Assembly (NCBI RefSeq): GCF_018918285.1
Contig: NZ_JAHLQF010000001.1
Span: forward strand, 62,001-126,000
DNA length: 64,000 nucleotides
Reading direction: 5' to 3'
From: Clostridium mobile
GTDB taxonomy: Bacteria; Bacillota; Clostridia; Clostridiales; Clostridiaceae
In this document: positions 17,667 to 28,582 of the stretch, piece after piece
How the letters are laid out: the number at the start of each line of letters is the position of its first letter
How positions within the stretch are numbered: position 1 is the stretch's first letter
Notes under the pieces: model-generated
What the model was told of the DNA's origin: nothing
Seen by the model: only the letters and a program-made list of their open reading frames with translations
Databases searched by the model: none
Position numbers and translations under genes: made by a program

Positions 17667-18437
17667 ATGTGGAACTTTTTTACTAAAAAAAATAATGTAA
17701 AAGATAGTAACCAATTAATTGATATGAATAACATTCCAAAGCATATAGGTATAATTATGGATGGCAATGGACGATGGGCTAAAGAAAAAAAGCTTCCAAG
17801 AAGTATGGGACATAAAGCTGGCGTTGAAACTATAAGGGAAATAGTAAAAGAATGTAATAGAATCGGTGTTAAATATTTAACCTTGTATGCTTTTTCCACG
17901 GAAAATTGGAAGAGACCTACTGAAGAAGTAAATGCTCTAATGAAATTGCTAGTGGAATATTTAAGTAAAGAAATAGATGAATTGCATAGAAATAATGTTA
18001 TAGTCAATTCTATAGGAGATATAAATAAATTACCCCAAATATGTATAGATAAATTGAATGGTGCATACAACAAAACTAAGAACAATGATGGATTGATTCT
18101 TAATCTAGCTCTTAATTATGGTGGAAGAGATGAGATATTAAGAGGTATGAAATTATTATATAAAGATGTTCAAAGGGGTAAAATAAAAATTGAAAATATT
18201 GATGAAAATATATTTTCTAGATATTTATACACAAATGGTATACCAGATCCAGATTTAATAATACGACCTAGTGGTGAGCAAAGATTGAGTAATTTTTTGA
18301 TATGGCAATGTGCTTATTCAGAATTTTGGTACTCAAATATAAAATGGCCTGATTTTAAAATAAAACATCTTCATAAAGCTATATACGACTACCAAAATAG
18401 AGATAGAAGATTTGGAGGAGTAAAAAGTGAACAGTAG
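17667..18437 (+). CDS. uppS: Undecaprenyl diphosphate synthase
   Basis: 256-residue cis-prenyltransferase that extends farnesyl diphosphate to the C55 carrier lipid for wall synthesis. Landmarks: HIGIIMDGNGRWAKEK with the catalytic aspartate, the YAFSTENWKRP segment and the C-terminal RPSGEQRLSNF, where the commoner form has Thr in place of Pro. ATG 17667 has site TGGAG at correct spacing; an in-frame TTG at 17634 lies in the frr terminator. It overlaps cdsA by 11 bases. Confidence 0.96.
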   Translation: MWNFFTKKNNVKDSNQLIDMNNIPKHIGIIMDGNGRWAKEKKLPRSMGHKAGVETIREIVKECNRIGVKYLTLYAFSTENWKRPTEEVNALMKLLVEYLSKEIDELHRNNVIVNSIGDINKLPQICIDKLNGAYNKTKNNDGLILNLALNYGGRDEILRGMKLLYKDVQRGKIKIENIDENIFSRYLYTNGIPDPDLIIRPSGEQRLSNFLIWQCAYSEFWYSNIKWPDFKIKHLHKAIYDYQNRDRRFGGVKSEQ

Positions 18438-19218
18438 ATATTTAGGTGCATTAATATTGTCACCTTTATTAATTGTGCTATTTATTGGAGGTACTGCTTT
18501 AAAATATTTAGCCCTTATTCTCTCTTTAGTAGGAATGAGTGAATTTTATAAAGTAGTGAAAGAAAAAAATATTCATCCATTAAGCTATATTGGATACGCT
18601 ATGTGTCTAATCTATTATGTATTTTTAAATTTAGATGTTAATCAATTATTTAATGTAATAACCATATCAGTAATGATATTATTAATTACTCCTATATTAA
18701 ATAGAAAATATAATTTTATAGATGCATCAATAACTTTATTAGGATTTTTATATATAGCTGTATTCTTTAGCTTTATAGTTTTAGTAAGTAGAAAAGTCTA
18801 CGGAAATTACTTGGTATGGACTATATTTATATCTTCCTGGGTATGCGATACTTCAGCTTATTATACGGGCAAGTATTTTGGAAAAAATAAATTATGTCCA
18901 GAGGTAAGCCCTAAAAAAACTGTAGAAGGTTCAATCGGTGGACTATTAGGAAGTAGCATTGCCTGCGGACTATTCGGTGTGTTTTTACAAGGAAAAGGAG
19001 TAAATATACCAATAATACACTTCTTTTTATTAGGAGCCATTTCTGGTATAGTAGTGCAATTTGGCGATTTAGTAGCATCTTCAATAAAAAGGTATTTAGG
19101 AGTAAAAGATTACAGTAATTTAATACCTGGACATGGAGGTATACTTGATAGATTTGATAGTATACTATTTGCTGCAATTATTGTATATTATTATTTTACA
19201 TTAATAGTTTTAATATAA
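18427..19218 (+). CDS. cdsA: Phosphatidate cytidylyltransferase
   Basis: 263-residue integral membrane enzyme that makes CDP-diacylglycerol from CTP and phosphatidate. Multiple hydrophobic segments span the protein, and the C-terminal family signature reads SSIKRYLGVKDYSNLIPGHGG followed by ILDRFDS. GTG 18427 lies within uppS with ribosome site GGAGGAG. It supplies the substrate of PgsA at 45.4 kb. Confidence 0.96.
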   Translation: MNSRYLGALILSPLLIVLFIGGTALKYLALILSLVGMSEFYKVVKEKNIHPLSYIGYAMCLIYYVFLNLDVNQLFNVITISVMILLITPILNRKYNFIDASITLLGFLYIAVFFSFIVLVSRKVYGNYLVWTIFISSWVCDTSAYYTGKYFGKNKLCPEVSPKKTVEGSIGGLLGSSIACGLFGVFLQGKGVNIPIIHFFLLGAISGIVVQFGDLVASSIKRYLGVKDYSNLIPGHGGILDRFDSILFAAIIVYYYFTLIVLI

Positions 19219-19223
19219 AAAAC

Positions 19224-19259
19224 AACACTTAGAAGCTAAGCTCTAAGTGTTATTTTTTT
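19224..19259 (+). terminator. Intrinsic terminator after cdsA
   Basis: Ten-bp perfect stem AACACTTAGA (19224-19233) with TCTAAGTGTT (19242-19251), followed by a seven-T run. Confidence 0.93.
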
Positions 19260-19320
19260 ACTAATATATGAGTTTATAGAGAATATACTATTAATATAGA
19301 AATTATAAGGGGATATATAA

Positions 19321-20289
19321 TTGCAGGATGTACAAGAAAATATTAAAAAATTAATTTACTGTGGCATACTATTTATAACTTTTATTATTTTTATAAAAGT
19401 TATAAAAATTTATTTCAAACCTTTCTTTATTATTATATTTTTGTTAGTTTTATCAAGTCCAATTAACTCTTATTTAAGTAGATATAAAATAATTAATAAT
19501 AAAGTGAGAGGCTTGTTTAGTATAGTCTTAGTTAATATTATAATCTTTGCTTTTATTCTATATTTAGGAAATTGGTTATTTGCTACTAAGGACGTTATAA
19601 TTAATGGTGTTTTAAAATTATTATTAAGTATAAAAGAATTGCTTGAAAGTCTAAATATTAATTCTAATCTACTAAATGGAGAGTTAGAAGGATATTACTT
19701 AAAAATATTAAATTCTAATCTTCTAAAAAAAAGTGCAATCTATACTACAGATAGTATCATAAATTATTTTGTTGCCAATATAGTGGTTTACTTTATTTTG
19801 GTAGATAAATATGTTATATTTAATTGGACAAAAAAAATTATGAGTGAGTCAAAATTAAGTTTTTTAAAAAACATCTTTGCAGATGTTAAAAATATTATTA
19901 GAATTGAATTTTTAATAGTAATAGCTATAACCTTTGAAACAATAATAGGATTTATGATATTAAATATTGACAATTATTTTTTATTAGGAATTCTTTGTGG
20001 TATTTTAGATTTAATACCTTATGTGGGTACGATTTTAGTTTTTCTACCCTTAATATTATATAATATATCGATGAAAAATTTTTTTCTGGCTTTTGGCTTA
20101 ATATTCCTATACATATTACTATTGATAAATAGGCAAATAATTGAGGCAAAACTTATGAGCAATAAGCTTAAGATTCACCCGTTGTATACTTTTTTGGCCT
20201 TCTACATAGGCTTTAGGGTCATGGGAGCCCTGAGTATAGTGATTATGCCATTATATTTAATTTTTTGCAAAAGTATACTAGAAGCATAG
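19321..20289 (+). CDS. AI-2E family (PerM/YtvI-like) membrane protein
   Basis: 322-residue polytopic membrane protein with about seven or eight hydrophobic segments and the C-terminal pattern of the AI-2E/UPF0118 family (FLLGILCGILDLIPYVGTILVFLPL). Family members have been linked to autoinducer export, Na+/H+ exchange or sporulation (YtvI), so the substrate here is unknown. Start is probably TTG 19321 after AAGGGG, the weakest start call in this region. It sits between cdsA and dxr; its stop is 33 bases before the dxr start. Confidence 0.82.
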   Translation: MQDVQENIKKLIYCGILFITFIIFIKVIKIYFKPFFIIIFLLVLSSPINSYLSRYKIINNKVRGLFSIVLVNIIIFAFILYLGNWLFATKDVIINGVLKLLLSIKELLESLNINSNLLNGELEGYYLKILNSNLLKKSAIYTTDSIINYFVANIVVYFILVDKYVIFNWTKKIMSESKLSFLKNIFADVKNIIRIEFLIVIAITFETIIGFMILNIDNYFLLGILCGILDLIPYVGTILVFLPLILYNISMKNFFLAFGLIFLYILLLINRQIIEAKLMSNKLKIHPLYTFLAFYIGFRVMGALSIVIMPLYLIFCKSILEA

Positions 20290-20322
20290 ATGAGTTATTT
20301 ATTTACAAAAGGAGATGTTTAT

Positions 20323-21480
20323 TTGAAAAGATTAACTATATTAGGTGCTACTGGTTCTGTTGGAACCCAGGCATTAGATGTTATAAGAAAAACAAGAGAA
20401 GAACTTTCCCTAGTTGGTATTTCTGCTCATAGCAATTGGGAAAGTACAATACAAATAATCGAAGAATTTAATCCTAAATATGTAGCTATGACAGAGAAAA
20501 ATGCTTTTGAGAAAATAATGAACTACTGTAAGGAAAATAACAAGAAAATAGAAGTACTTTGGGATATAGAGGGTCTAAATATAATCTCATCCTTGCCAGA
20601 AATAGATATTGTCTTAACTTCAGTAGTGGGTATGATTGGACTTCAGCCTACATTAAATGCAATAAAAGCCGGAAAGGATATAGCCTTGGCTAACAAAGAA
20701 ACCTTAGTTGTAGGAGGACAGATAATAATAAATGAGGTTAAAAAGAATAATGTTAAGATTCTTCCAGTAGACTCAGAACATAGCGCCATCTTTCAATGTT
20801 TAGAAGGAAATTCAAAGGAGGAAGTGGATAAAATAATATTAACCGCTTCTGGAGGCCCTTTTAGAGGTAAAAAAATAGACGATCTTGAAAATGTTACTTT
20901 AGAACAGGCTTTAAAACATCCAAGATGGAATATGGGCAAAAAAATTTCTATAGATTCAGCTACATTAATGAATAAGGGTCTTGAAGTAATAGAGGCTCAT
21001 TATCTTTTTGGAATAGATTATAAAGATATCCAAGTAGTAATACATCCTCAAAGTATAATACACTCTATGGTTCAATATGAAGACGGAAGTGTTATTTCTC
21101 AAATGGGCACTACTGACATGAGATTACCTATACAATATGCATTAAACTATCCAAAGAGAAGAAAAGCAGTTGGAGAAAAGCTTGATTTTTATAATCTAGA
21201 AAAATTAACTTTTGAAAAACCAGATTTAAATACATTTAAGCCTTTAAAATTAGCATATACAGCAGGGGAAAAAGGAGGTATCATGCCTACAATTTTGAAT
21301 GCAGCAAATGAAGCTGCTGTTGATCTTTTTTTAAATAAAAAAATAAAATTTCTTGAAATAGGGAATATATTAGAAGAGGCAATGAATAAATTTTATAGCT
21401 GTGAGGCTTTGTCTATTGAAAGTATAATTGAGATGGATAAGAGAGTAAAAAATTATGTCTTTGATAGTTTTAAGCTTTAA
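20323..21480 (+). CDS. dxr: 1-deoxy-D-xylulose 5-phosphate reductoisomerase
   Basis: 385-residue enzyme of the non-mevalonate isoprenoid route (DXP to MEP, NADPH and divalent metal). Landmarks: LGATGSVGTQ nucleotide-binding loop at the N-terminus, ALANKETLV, and the metal/substrate-binding PVDSEHSAIFQ, plus HPRWNMGKKIS. TTG 20323 with AAAAGGAG at proper spacing gives the normal MKRLTILGATGS start; an ATG at 20290 lies before the ribosome site. It works with ispG two genes downstream. Confidence 0.96.
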   Translation: MKRLTILGATGSVGTQALDVIRKTREELSLVGISAHSNWESTIQIIEEFNPKYVAMTEKNAFEKIMNYCKENNKKIEVLWDIEGLNIISSLPEIDIVLTSVVGMIGLQPTLNAIKAGKDIALANKETLVVGGQIIINEVKKNNVKILPVDSEHSAIFQCLEGNSKEEVDKIILTASGGPFRGKKIDDLENVTLEQALKHPRWNMGKKISIDSATLMNKGLEVIEAHYLFGIDYKDIQVVIHPQSIIHSMVQYEDGSVISQMGTTDMRLPIQYALNYPKRRKAVGEKLDFYNLEKLTFEKPDLNTFKPLKLAYTAGEKGGIMPTILNAANEAAVDLFLNKKIKFLEIGNILEEAMNKFYSCEALSIESIIEMDKRVKNYVFDSFKL

Positions 21481-21496
21481 TTAAGGAGGAATAACT

Positions 21497-22519
21497 GTGA
21501 ATTTTATTAATATATTAGGAGCTCTTTTGGCTTTTGGATTATTGGTAATGATCCATGAATTAGGACATTTTATTATGGCTAAACTTAATGGAGTAAAGGT
21601 TGAGGAATTTGCGATAGGAATGGGTCCTAAACTAGTTGGGTTTAAGAGTGGTGAAACCGCTTATAATATTAAACTATTACCTATAGGTGGATATGTTAAG
21701 ATGCTTGGGGAAGATGGGGAAGATACCTCTGACGAAAGGGCCTTCTCAAACAAAAGTTCTTTACAAAAATTAAGCATAGTTGCAGCAGGTCCTATAATGA
21801 ATTTAATTTTAGCGATTATCCTATTTAGTATAATTGGTGGAATAAAAGGATATCTTGTACCTGTAGTTAATAAAGTTGTACCTGATTTACCTGCACAAGT
21901 AGCTGGTATTCAAGAGGGAGATAAAATACTTAAAGTTAACAATAAAAAAATACTTACTTGGCAAGATTTTTACACTCAAGTTTATATGAATAAAGGTGAG
22001 GCAATAGATGTTACTGTTAAAAGGGGAAATGAGATTAAAACAACTAAAGTTACCCCTGTGAAAGATGAAAAAGAAAACAGGTACCTTGTTGGTGTATATC
22101 CTACAGAAATTACAAATCCAACAATTAAAGAATCTATTTCTTATGGTTTTGTGGAAACAAATTCATTAATTAGTCAAACCTTTGGATTTTTAGGTACTAT
22201 ATTTAAAGGTAAAGCTTCTTTAAATGATTTTGGTGGCCCTGTTACAATTATTAAAGTTTCAGGAGAAGCTGCTAAGGCAGGCTTTTTAAGTTTACTATAC
22301 TTTGCTGCTTACTTAAGCGTGCAGTTAGGTATTTTTAATATAATACCATTTCCAGCTTTAGATGGTGGATGGATTACATTATTTTTAATAGAAATAATTA
22401 CAGGGAAAAAATTTGATAATAACAAGGTTGGTGTAATTAATTATATAGGATTTGCCATTCTTATGTCATTGATGATATTAGTTACAATAAAAGATATTTT
22501 ATATCCTATAACATTCTAG
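21497..22519 (+). CDS. rseP: Site-2 intramembrane metalloprotease RseP/RasP
   Basis: 340-residue membrane protease that cleaves anti-sigma factors and remnant signal peptides within the bilayer. The zinc motif HELGH (residues 20-24) lies in the first membrane segment, a PDZ domain covers about 125-190, and the third metal ligand lies in NIIPFPALDGGW (Asp289). GTG 21497 follows AAGGAGG. The order dxr-rseP is conserved in Firmicutes. Confidence 0.95.
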   Translation: MNFINILGALLAFGLLVMIHELGHFIMAKLNGVKVEEFAIGMGPKLVGFKSGETAYNIKLLPIGGYVKMLGEDGEDTSDERAFSNKSSLQKLSIVAAGPIMNLILAIILFSIIGGIKGYLVPVVNKVVPDLPAQVAGIQEGDKILKVNNKKILTWQDFYTQVYMNKGEAIDVTVKRGNEIKTTKVTPVKDEKENRYLVGVYPTEITNPTIKESISYGFVETNSLISQTFGFLGTIFKGKASLNDFGGPVTIIKVSGEAAKAGFLSLLYFAAYLSVQLGIFNIIPFPALDGGWITLFLIEIITGKKFDNNKVGVINYIGFAILMSLMILVTIKDILYPITF

Positions 22520-22529
22520 GAGTGATAAA

Positions 22530-23579
22530 ATGAAAAGGAAAATTACTAAAAAAATACGAATAGGAAATATTTATATTGGGGGCGATGCCCCTATATCTAT
22601 TCAGTCCATGACAAATACTGATACTAGGGACATAAAAAGCACTATAAATCAGATAAAAGAATTAGAAGAAGCAGGATGCGAAATAATACGTTGTGCTGTA
22701 CCTGATATGGAAGCTTGTGAAGCTTTAAAGGATATAATAAAAAATATAAATATACCTCTAGTATCAGATATACATTTTGACTATAGATTAGCTTTAAAAT
22801 CTATTGACAATGGAATAAGTAAACTCAGAATAAATCCTGGCAATATCGGGGATAAGCAGAGAATAGAAATGGTAGTAAAAAAGGCAAAGGAGCGAAATAT
22901 ACCTATTAGAATAGGAGTAAATTCTGGCTCTCTGGAAAAAAGATTATTGGTTAAATATGGGAAGGTTTGTCCGGAAGCATTAGTTGAAAGCGCTCTAGGA
23001 CATGTAAAAATCTTAGAAGAATTTGATTTTGATAATATCGCATTGTCTATTAAATCTTCTAATGTTATAGAAATGATAGAAAGCTACAGGTTAATATCCC
23101 AAAAAACTAATTACCCGTTGCATCTTGGTGTTACAGAAGCTGGAACTCATTGGCGGGGAACTATTAAATCCAGTGTTGGTATAGGGACTCTTCTATCTGA
23201 AGGAATAGGAGATACAATAAGAGTTTCTCTAACTGGAAATCCTGTTGAGGAAATAAGAGTAGCAAAAGAAATATTAAAATCCTTAGGGCTATTAAAGGGA
23301 GGCATAGAATTTATATCTTGCCCAACCTGTGGGAGAACAGAAATTGATATTATAAAAATTGCAAATGAAGTGGAAAAAAGGATTGAAAACTTAAATAAAA
23401 ACATAAAAATTGCTGTAATGGGATGTGTAGTAAATGGTCCTGGGGAAGCTAGAGATGCGGATATAGGTATAGCTGGCGGTAATGGTGAAGGATTAATATT
23501 TAAAAAGGGGGAGATAATTAAAAAAGTAAAAGAAGATCAACTCATTTATGAACTTATTAAAGAAATAGAAAAAATGTAA
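22530..23579 (+). CDS. ispG: 4-hydroxy-3-methylbut-2-enyl diphosphate synthase (flavodoxin/ferredoxin)
   Basis: 349-residue iron-sulfur enzyme converting MEcPP to HMBPP in the MEP pathway. The three [4Fe-4S] cysteines are visible: Cys264 and Cys267 in SCPTCGRTE and Cys299 in [10 protein letters not shown], with the conserved glutamate just after. The N-terminal TIM barrel starts with [17 protein letters not shown]. In B. subtilis proS occupies the place between the protease gene and polC; here ispG does, giving dxr-rseP-ispG. Confidence 0.97.
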   Translation: MKRKITKKIRIGNIYIGGDAPISIQSMTNTDTRDIKSTINQIKELEEAGCEIIRCAVPDMEACEALKDIIKNINIPLVSDIHFDYRLALKSIDNGISKLRINPGNIGDKQRIEMVVKKAKERNIPIRIGVNSGSLEKRLLVKYGKVCPEALVESALGHVKILEEFDFDNIALSIKSSNVIEMIESYRLISQKTNYPLHLGVTEAGTHWRGTIKSSVGIGTLLSEGIGDTIRVSLTGNPVEEIRVAKEILKSLGLLKGGIEFISCPTCGRTEIDIIKIANEVEKRIENLNKNIKIAVMGCVVNGPGEARDADIGIAGGNGEGLIFKKGEIIKKVKEDQLIYELIKEIEKM

Positions 23580-23589
23580 GGTGAAGAAA

Positions 23590-26500
23590 ATGAATATAGA
23601 TTTGGCTAAAATACTCCATGATGAAAATCCATCTTCACAAGATTTATTAAAAGATATTAAAATCTTAAAAATACAGTATTTAAAAAAAAGCAATAAATTA
23701 AAAGTAATACTTAAATCTTTTAATGAATTTAATAAAGACATGGAGACTCGTTTTAAAGAAATGCTTTATAAAAAATTCAATTTTTTTAACGATATAGAAT
23801 TAGTTTTTTATAAAGATATCTCTAATGTAACTCTTAAAGATTTATGTAATAATTATTGGTGTGAACTCACAAATGCAGTAGTCACTCATGTACCTTTAGC
23901 AAAAGAATGTATGCTAAACGGTGATAAATCTGTCGAAGATAATATTCTAACCATAAGATATGGAAATGAATTTATCTATAATATGTTAAGGAATAAAAAC
24001 TTTGAAGAGTTAACTTATAATATAATACGAGATATTTTTGGATTGGAGTGTAAGGTAAAGCTAGCTTATGAGGTTTCATGTAGTAATCAAGAATGTAATG
24101 AACTAGAAGAAGAAGAAATGTCCTTAATTAAAGAAATTATAAAAAACAGTACACCTAAGCTACAAAAAAATAAAGTTATATCTTTGGATAGACAAAAGAA
24201 TGATGATAAAAATTCAAAAGGAGATAAAGATAGTAGTATTCTTTTAGGGAAAAATATTAATGAAGATTGGATTACTATTGATTGCATTGATGAACCAATG
24301 GGCATGGTAACAATTTGTGGAGATATATTTAAAAGAACTGTAATTGAAACTAAAACTGGTAGAAAAATTGTATCTATTTATGTTACAGATTATACTGGGT
24401 CCATTACAGTAAAAATATTTACTCGTCCAAAGGATGAGGAAAAAGTGTTAGAAGAAATAAAGGAAGGACTTTACTGCAAAATTCGAGGGGAAGCTATTTA
24501 TGATAACTATGCAAGAGAAGTAGTTATTATGGCAAGAGACATTATAAAGCTTAATAAGATTATGAAAATGGATAATGCAGAAGAAAAAAGAGTTGAACTA
24601 CATCTTCATACCAGAATGAGTGCTATGGATGCTATGACATCAGCGGCAAATTTAGTAGAAAGAGCGGCAAAGTGGGGCCATAGCGCTATTGCTATAACTG
24701 ACCATGGAGTAGTTCAAGCATATCCTGAAGCTATGGATGCTGGTAAAAAACATAAGATTAAAATTTTATATGGTGTAGAAGCTTATCTGGTAGACGATGG
24801 AGTGCCTATTGTTATAGGCGGAGAAGGAAGAACTATCGACGATGAATTTGTTGTTTTTGATATAGAAACTACAGGATTTTCTAGCATAAATGATAAAATA
24901 ATTGAAATTGGTGCTGTAAAGATAAAAAATGGACGAATAATAGATAGCTTTAGCAGTTTTGTCAATCCTAAAGTAACCATTCCATTAAAGATCGTGGAAC
25001 TTACAAGTATAACTGATGAAATGGTTAAAGATGCAGAAGAGATTAGTGAAGTTTTACCTAGATTTTTAGAATTTGTAGGGGATACTGTTGTAGTTGCACA
25101 TAACGCAAGTTTTGATGTTTCTTTTATAAAAAAGAATTGTAAGGACTTAGGTTTAACATTTAATAATCCTATAATGGATACGATCCCTCTTGCTAAATTT
25201 TTATATCCGGAACTAAAGAGATATAAATTAAATATAGTTGCAAAACATTTAGGGATAAGTTTAGAAAATCATCATAGAGCTGTGGATGACGCAAAGGCTA
25301 CAGGAGAAATATTAGTTAAAAGTTTTGAAACTTTAAGTGAAAGAGAAATTTTTACCTTAGAAAACATAAATGAAGAATATTTTAAAAATATCGATGTTAA
25401 AACATTACCTACATATCATTTAATAATATTAGCTCAAAATATGACTGGATTAAAGAATCTTTATAAATTAATATCCCATTCTCATCTGGATCATTTTTAT
25501 AAAAGACCTAGAATGCCAAAAAGCTTAATTCAAAAATATAAAGATGGTCTTATTATTGGCTCTGCTTGTGAAGCAGGGGAAATTTATAAAGAGATTCTTA
25601 AAGGTAAAAGTTATGATGAATTGAAAAATACAGTTGATTTCTATGATTATCTTGAAATTCAACCTCTAGAAAATAACTATTTCATGATAAGAAATGGTAC
25701 AGTTAAAGATGTTGAAGAGTTAAAAAATATAAATAAAAAAATATGTGAGTTGGGAGAAAGATATAATAAACCAGTAGTTGCCACCTGCGATGTTCATTTT
25801 TTAAATCCTGAAGATGAAATTTATAGAAGAATTATAATGAATGGTCAAGGATATAGCGATGCAGACAACCAACCTCCACTATATTTTAGAACAACTGAAG
25901 AAATGCTAAAGGAATTTAATTATTTAGGTACAGAAAAGAGCTTTGAAGTAGTTGTAAAAAACACTAACAAGATTGCTGACTTAATTGAGGAAATAAAACC
26001 AATTCCTGATGAAACATTTCCTCCTAAAATAGAAGGCGCTGAAGAAGAAATTAGACAAATGACTTTAAATAAAACTCATGGCATTTATGGAGATGATTTG
26101 CCAGAAGTGGTGCAAAAAAGACTTGATAAAGAACTAAATTCCATAATAAATAATGGTTATGCAGTATTGTATTTAATAGCACATAAATTAGTTGATAAGT
26201 CTTATCAAGATGGATATTTAGTTGGGTCAAGAGGATCTGTAGGTTCCTCCTTTGTTGCTACAATGTCAGATATAACTGAGGTTAATGGATTACCTCCTCA
26301 TTACGTATGCTCCAATTGTAAATACAGTGAGTTTATAACAGACGGTTCTATAAGCTCTGGTGCAGATTTGCCAGATAAAGATTGCCCAGAATGTGGAAAC
26401 ATACTGACAAAAGATGGTCATGACATACCTTTTGAAACTTTTCTAGGTTTTGAAGGAGATAAAGAACCAGACATAGATTTAAATTTCTCAGGTGAATATC

Positions 26501-27894
26501 AATCTGTAGTACATAAATATACAGAAGAATTATTTGGTAAGGGGCATGTTTTTAGAGCTGGGACAATAGGTACAATTGCAGAGAAAACTGCCTATGGCTT
26601 TGTTAGAAAATATCTAACTGAAAAAAACATCCATTCTAGCGGAGCTGAAATTGAAAGATTGACTTTAGGATGCACTGGCATAAAGAGAACTACTGGCCAG
26701 CATCCTGGTGGAGTTATGGTTGTTCCACAGGATAACGAAATATTTAATTTCTCTCCAATACAACGTCCAGCAGATGACAATAATACCGAAATAATAACCA
26801 CTCACTTTGATTATCATTCTATAAGCGGTAGACTACTAAAGTTAGATATTTTAGGTCATGATGATCCTACTGTACTTAGAATGCTTCAAGATTTAACTGG
26901 ACTAGATCCTAAAACAATACCTTTAGCGGATCCTAAAGTAATGAGTCTTTTCACATCTACTGAAGCTTTAGGAATTAGTAAAGAAGAATTGGGATGTGAA
27001 GTGGCCACATATGGACTTCCAGAGTTTGGTACTAAGTTTGTTAGGCAGATGTTGATCGACACTCAACCAAAAACTTTTTCAGATTTAGTGAGAATATCTG
27101 GACTTTCACACGGTACTGATGTTTGGCTTAATAATGCTCAATATTATATAAAAGAAGGCTATACTACCCTAAAAGATTGTATAGCTACAAGAGATGACAT
27201 AATGGTATATCTAATATATAAAGGACTTCCACCTAAAACAGCTTTTAATATTATGGAAAAAGTAAGAAAAGGAAAGGGATTGTCCGAAGAACAAGAGCAA
27301 GTTATGAAAGAAAATGGAGTTCCAGAGTGGTATATAGAATCTTGTAAAAAAATAAAATACATGTTCCCTAAAGGTCATGCCGTTGCCTATGTTATGATGG
27401 CTGTTAGAATAGCTTATTTTAAAGTATATTATCCTAAAGAGTACTATGCTACCTATTTCTCTGTTAGGGCTGACGATTTTGATGCAGACATAATATTGAA
27501 AGGCATTGATTCTATGTTACGAAAAATGGAAGAGATTAATGCTATGGGAAATAACGCTACTCCTAAGGATAAAGGACTTTTAACTACCTTGGAGATTTGT
27601 CATGAAATGTACCTTAGAGGAATTAAATTTCTAGAAGCTGATTTATATAAATCTCATGCTGAGAAATTTATAATTGAAGATGATGGAATCAGAATTCCTT
27701 TAAGCGCTCTCACTGGGGTAGGAGTCAATGCTGCTAAAAACATAGTTGAGGGCATAAAGCTTGGAGAATTCATCTCAAAAGAGGATTTAAAAATCAGGGG
27801 TAAAGCTACAAGAACTGTAATAGAAGCTTTAGATAATCATGGCTGCCTTAAAGGCATGCCTGAAACCAATCAGCTGAGCTTATTTAACTTATAG
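23590..27894 (+). CDS. polC: DNA polymerase III alpha subunit, Gram-positive type PolC
   Basis: 1434-residue replicative polymerase with built-in proofreading. Order of domains: N-terminal region, OB fold (about 220-320), PHP domain ([13 protein letters not shown] near 335; AITDHG), DEDD exonuclease inserted in it ([12 protein letters not shown] near 420, [14 protein letters not shown]), a four-cysteine zinc finger (CSNCKY near 906 to CPECGN near 937), the polymerase active site [11 protein letters not shown] near 960, and a final helix-hairpin-helix region. ATG 23590 follows AAGGTG; an in-frame GTG at 23581 is inside that site. Confidence 0.97.
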   Translation: MNIDLAKILHDENPSSQDLLKDIKILKIQYLKKSNKLKVILKSFNEFNKDMETRFKEMLYKKFNFFNDIELVFYKDISNVTLKDLCNNYWCELTNAVVTHVPLAKECMLNGDKSVEDNILTIRYGNEFIYNMLRNKNFEELTYNIIRDIFGLECKVKLAYEVSCSNQECNELEEEEMSLIKEIIKNSTPKLQKNKVISLDRQKNDDKNSKGDKDSSILLGKNINEDWITIDCIDEPMGMVTICGDIFKRTVIETKTGRKIVSIYVTDYTGSITVKIFTRPKDEEKVLEEIKEGLYCKIRGEAIYDNYAREVVIMARDIIKLNKIMKMDNAEEKRVELHLHTRMSAMDAMTSAANLVERAAKWGHSAIAITDHGVVQAYPEAMDAGKKHKIKILYGVEAYLVDDGVPIVIGGEGRTIDDEFVVFDIETTGFSSINDKIIEIGAVKIKNGRIIDSFSSFVNPKVTIPLKIVELTSITDEMVKDAEEISEVLPRFLEFVGDTVVVAHNASFDVSFIKKNCKDLGLTFNNPIMDTIPLAKFLYPELKRYKLNIVAKHLGISLENHHRAVDDAKATGEILVKSFETLSEREIFTLENINEEYFKNIDVKTLPTYHLIILAQNMTGLKNLYKLISHSHLDHFYKRPRMPKSLIQKYKDGLIIGSACEAGEIYKEILKGKSYDELKNTVDFYDYLEIQPLENNYFMIRNGTVKDVEELKNINKKICELGERYNKPVVATCDVHFLNPEDEIYRRIIMNGQGYSDADNQPPLYFRTTEEMLKEFNYLGTEKSFEVVVKNTNKIADLIEEIKPIPDETFPPKIEGAEEEIRQMTLNKTHGIYGDDLPEVVQKRLDKELNSIINNGYAVLYLIAHKLVDKSYQDGYLVGSRGSVGSSFVATMSDITEVNGLPPHYVCSNCKYSEFITDGSISSGADLPDKDCPECGNILTKDGHDIPFETFLGFEGDKEPDIDLNFSGEYQSVVHKYTEELFGKGHVFRAGTIGTIAEKTAYGFVRKYLTEKNIHSSGAEIERLTLGCTGIKRTTGQHPGGVMVVPQDNEIFNFSPIQRPADDNNTEIITTHFDYHSISGRLLKLDILGHDDPTVLRMLQDLTGLDPKTIPLADPKVMSLFTSTEALGISKEELGCEVATYGLPEFGTKFVRQMLIDTQPKTFSDLVRISGLSHGTDVWLNNAQYYIKEGYTTLKDCIATRDDIMVYLIYKGLPPKTAFNIMEKVRKGKGLSEEQEQVMKENGVPEWYIESCKKIKYMFPKGHAVAYVMMAVRIAYFKVYYPKEYYATYFSVRADDFDADIILKGIDSMLRKMEEINAMGNNATPKDKGLLTTLEICHEMYLRGIKFLEADLYKSHAEKFIIEDDGIRIPLSALTGVGVNAAKNIVEGIKLGEFISKEDLKIRGKATRTVIEALDNHGCLKGMPETNQLSLFNL

Positions 27895-27907
27895 AAATAA
27901 CTAGCCC

Positions 27908-27936
27908 TTGAAATAAGGAATTTGTTGTGATACAAT
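27908..27936 (+). promoter_or_regulatory. Strong sigma-A-type promoter upstream of rimP operon
   Basis: TTGAAA (27908-27913), 17-bp spacer, TACAAT (27931-27936), with an extended -10 TGA just before it. It starts 14 bases after the polC stop. Confidence 0.75.
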
Positions 27937-28032
27937 GGAAATTAGTAAGTTTGCAGATATATTTTGACTTGTAAGAGTGGGTATTAACCCGCTCTTTCTA
28001 TTTGTATAAAACGCAACCATAGTTGCGTTTTT
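27937..28032 (+). ncRNA. rimP-nusA leader RNA with tandem hairpins (candidate attenuator)
   Basis: RNA from the 27908 promoter would first form AAGAGTGGGT (27973-27982) with ACCCGCTCTT (27987-27996), then meet a full intrinsic terminator, AAAACGCAAC (28008-28017) with GTTGCGTTTT (28022-28031) and a T run, before reaching rimP at 28104. This is either an attenuating leader for the rimP-nusA-infB operon or a small RNA of roughly 60-90 nt. I could not trace a convincing alternative antiterminator fold by eye. Naming it as a known leader family would be unsupported. Confidence 0.5.
28008..28032 (+). terminator. Intrinsic terminator upstream of rimP
   Basis: Ten-bp perfect stem, four-base loop CATA and a five-T run, about 70 bases before the rimP start. 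It is the second hairpin of the leader described above. Confidence 0.85.
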
Positions 28033-28103
28033 AAATTAATATATGAAAATTGTATTTAAATTGCTGTTTTACTACACAATATTATGTAAGGAGGGATCGT
28101 TAT

Positions 28104-28565
28104 ATGGAAAGAAGTTTATTTATAGATGAGTTAACAAATTTAATCCACCCTATAGTTGATAGATTAGGATATGAACTTTATTATTTAGAATATATAAAAG
28201 AAAATAGAGAAAATTACTTAAGAGTATATATAGATAAAGATGAAGGAATAACTTTAGAAGATTGTGAAAAGGTTAGCAGAGAAATTAGTGAAATGATGGA
28301 TATTGAAGACCCAATATCAGAAGGTTATTATTTAGAACTTTCATCTCCGGGTATTGAAAGAGAGTTACATAACGATAACCACTTAAATAAGTATATTGAC
28401 TATGAAGTTTCTGTAAAGCTTAAATCTTTATTTAATGGCAGCAAAAAATTTGACGGTGTTTTAAAAGAGTTTGATAAGGATACTATAAGTATTCAATTAG
28501 AGGATAACTTATTAGCTATACCTAGAGAAAAGATAAAAACTATTAATTTAAAAGTGGAGTTTTAA
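28104..28565 (+). CDS. rimP: Ribosome maturation factor RimP
   Basis: 153-residue 30S assembly factor. Family features: N-terminal alpha/beta domain with LGYELYYLEY and LRVYIDKDEGITLEDCEKVSREI, the hinge YYLELSSPGIERELH and a C-terminal Sm-like barrel. ATG 28104 follows AAGGAGGG (28088-28095); the frame is open further upstream into the terminator hairpin, which is not coding. It heads the rimP-nusA-rnpM-ylxQ-infB-rbfA cluster. Confidence 0.95.
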   Translation: MERSLFIDELTNLIHPIVDRLGYELYYLEYIKENRENYLRVYIDKDEGITLEDCEKVSREISEMMDIEDPISEGYYLELSSPGIERELHNDNHLNKYIDYEVSVKLKSLFNGSKKFDGVLKEFDKDTISIQLEDNLLAIPREKIKTINLKVEF

Positions 28566-28582
28566 GGGAGGTTAATTTAATA

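Noticed and set aside
17609-18085. 158-codon minus-strand frame opposite uppS
   Set aside because: It lies fully antisense to a gene with all family motifs, its protein is low in recognisable features and it runs into the frr terminator.
27937-28103. Naming the rimP leader as a published rimP-leader family
   Set aside because: The described family I recall is from proteobacteria, and I cannot match its structure here.
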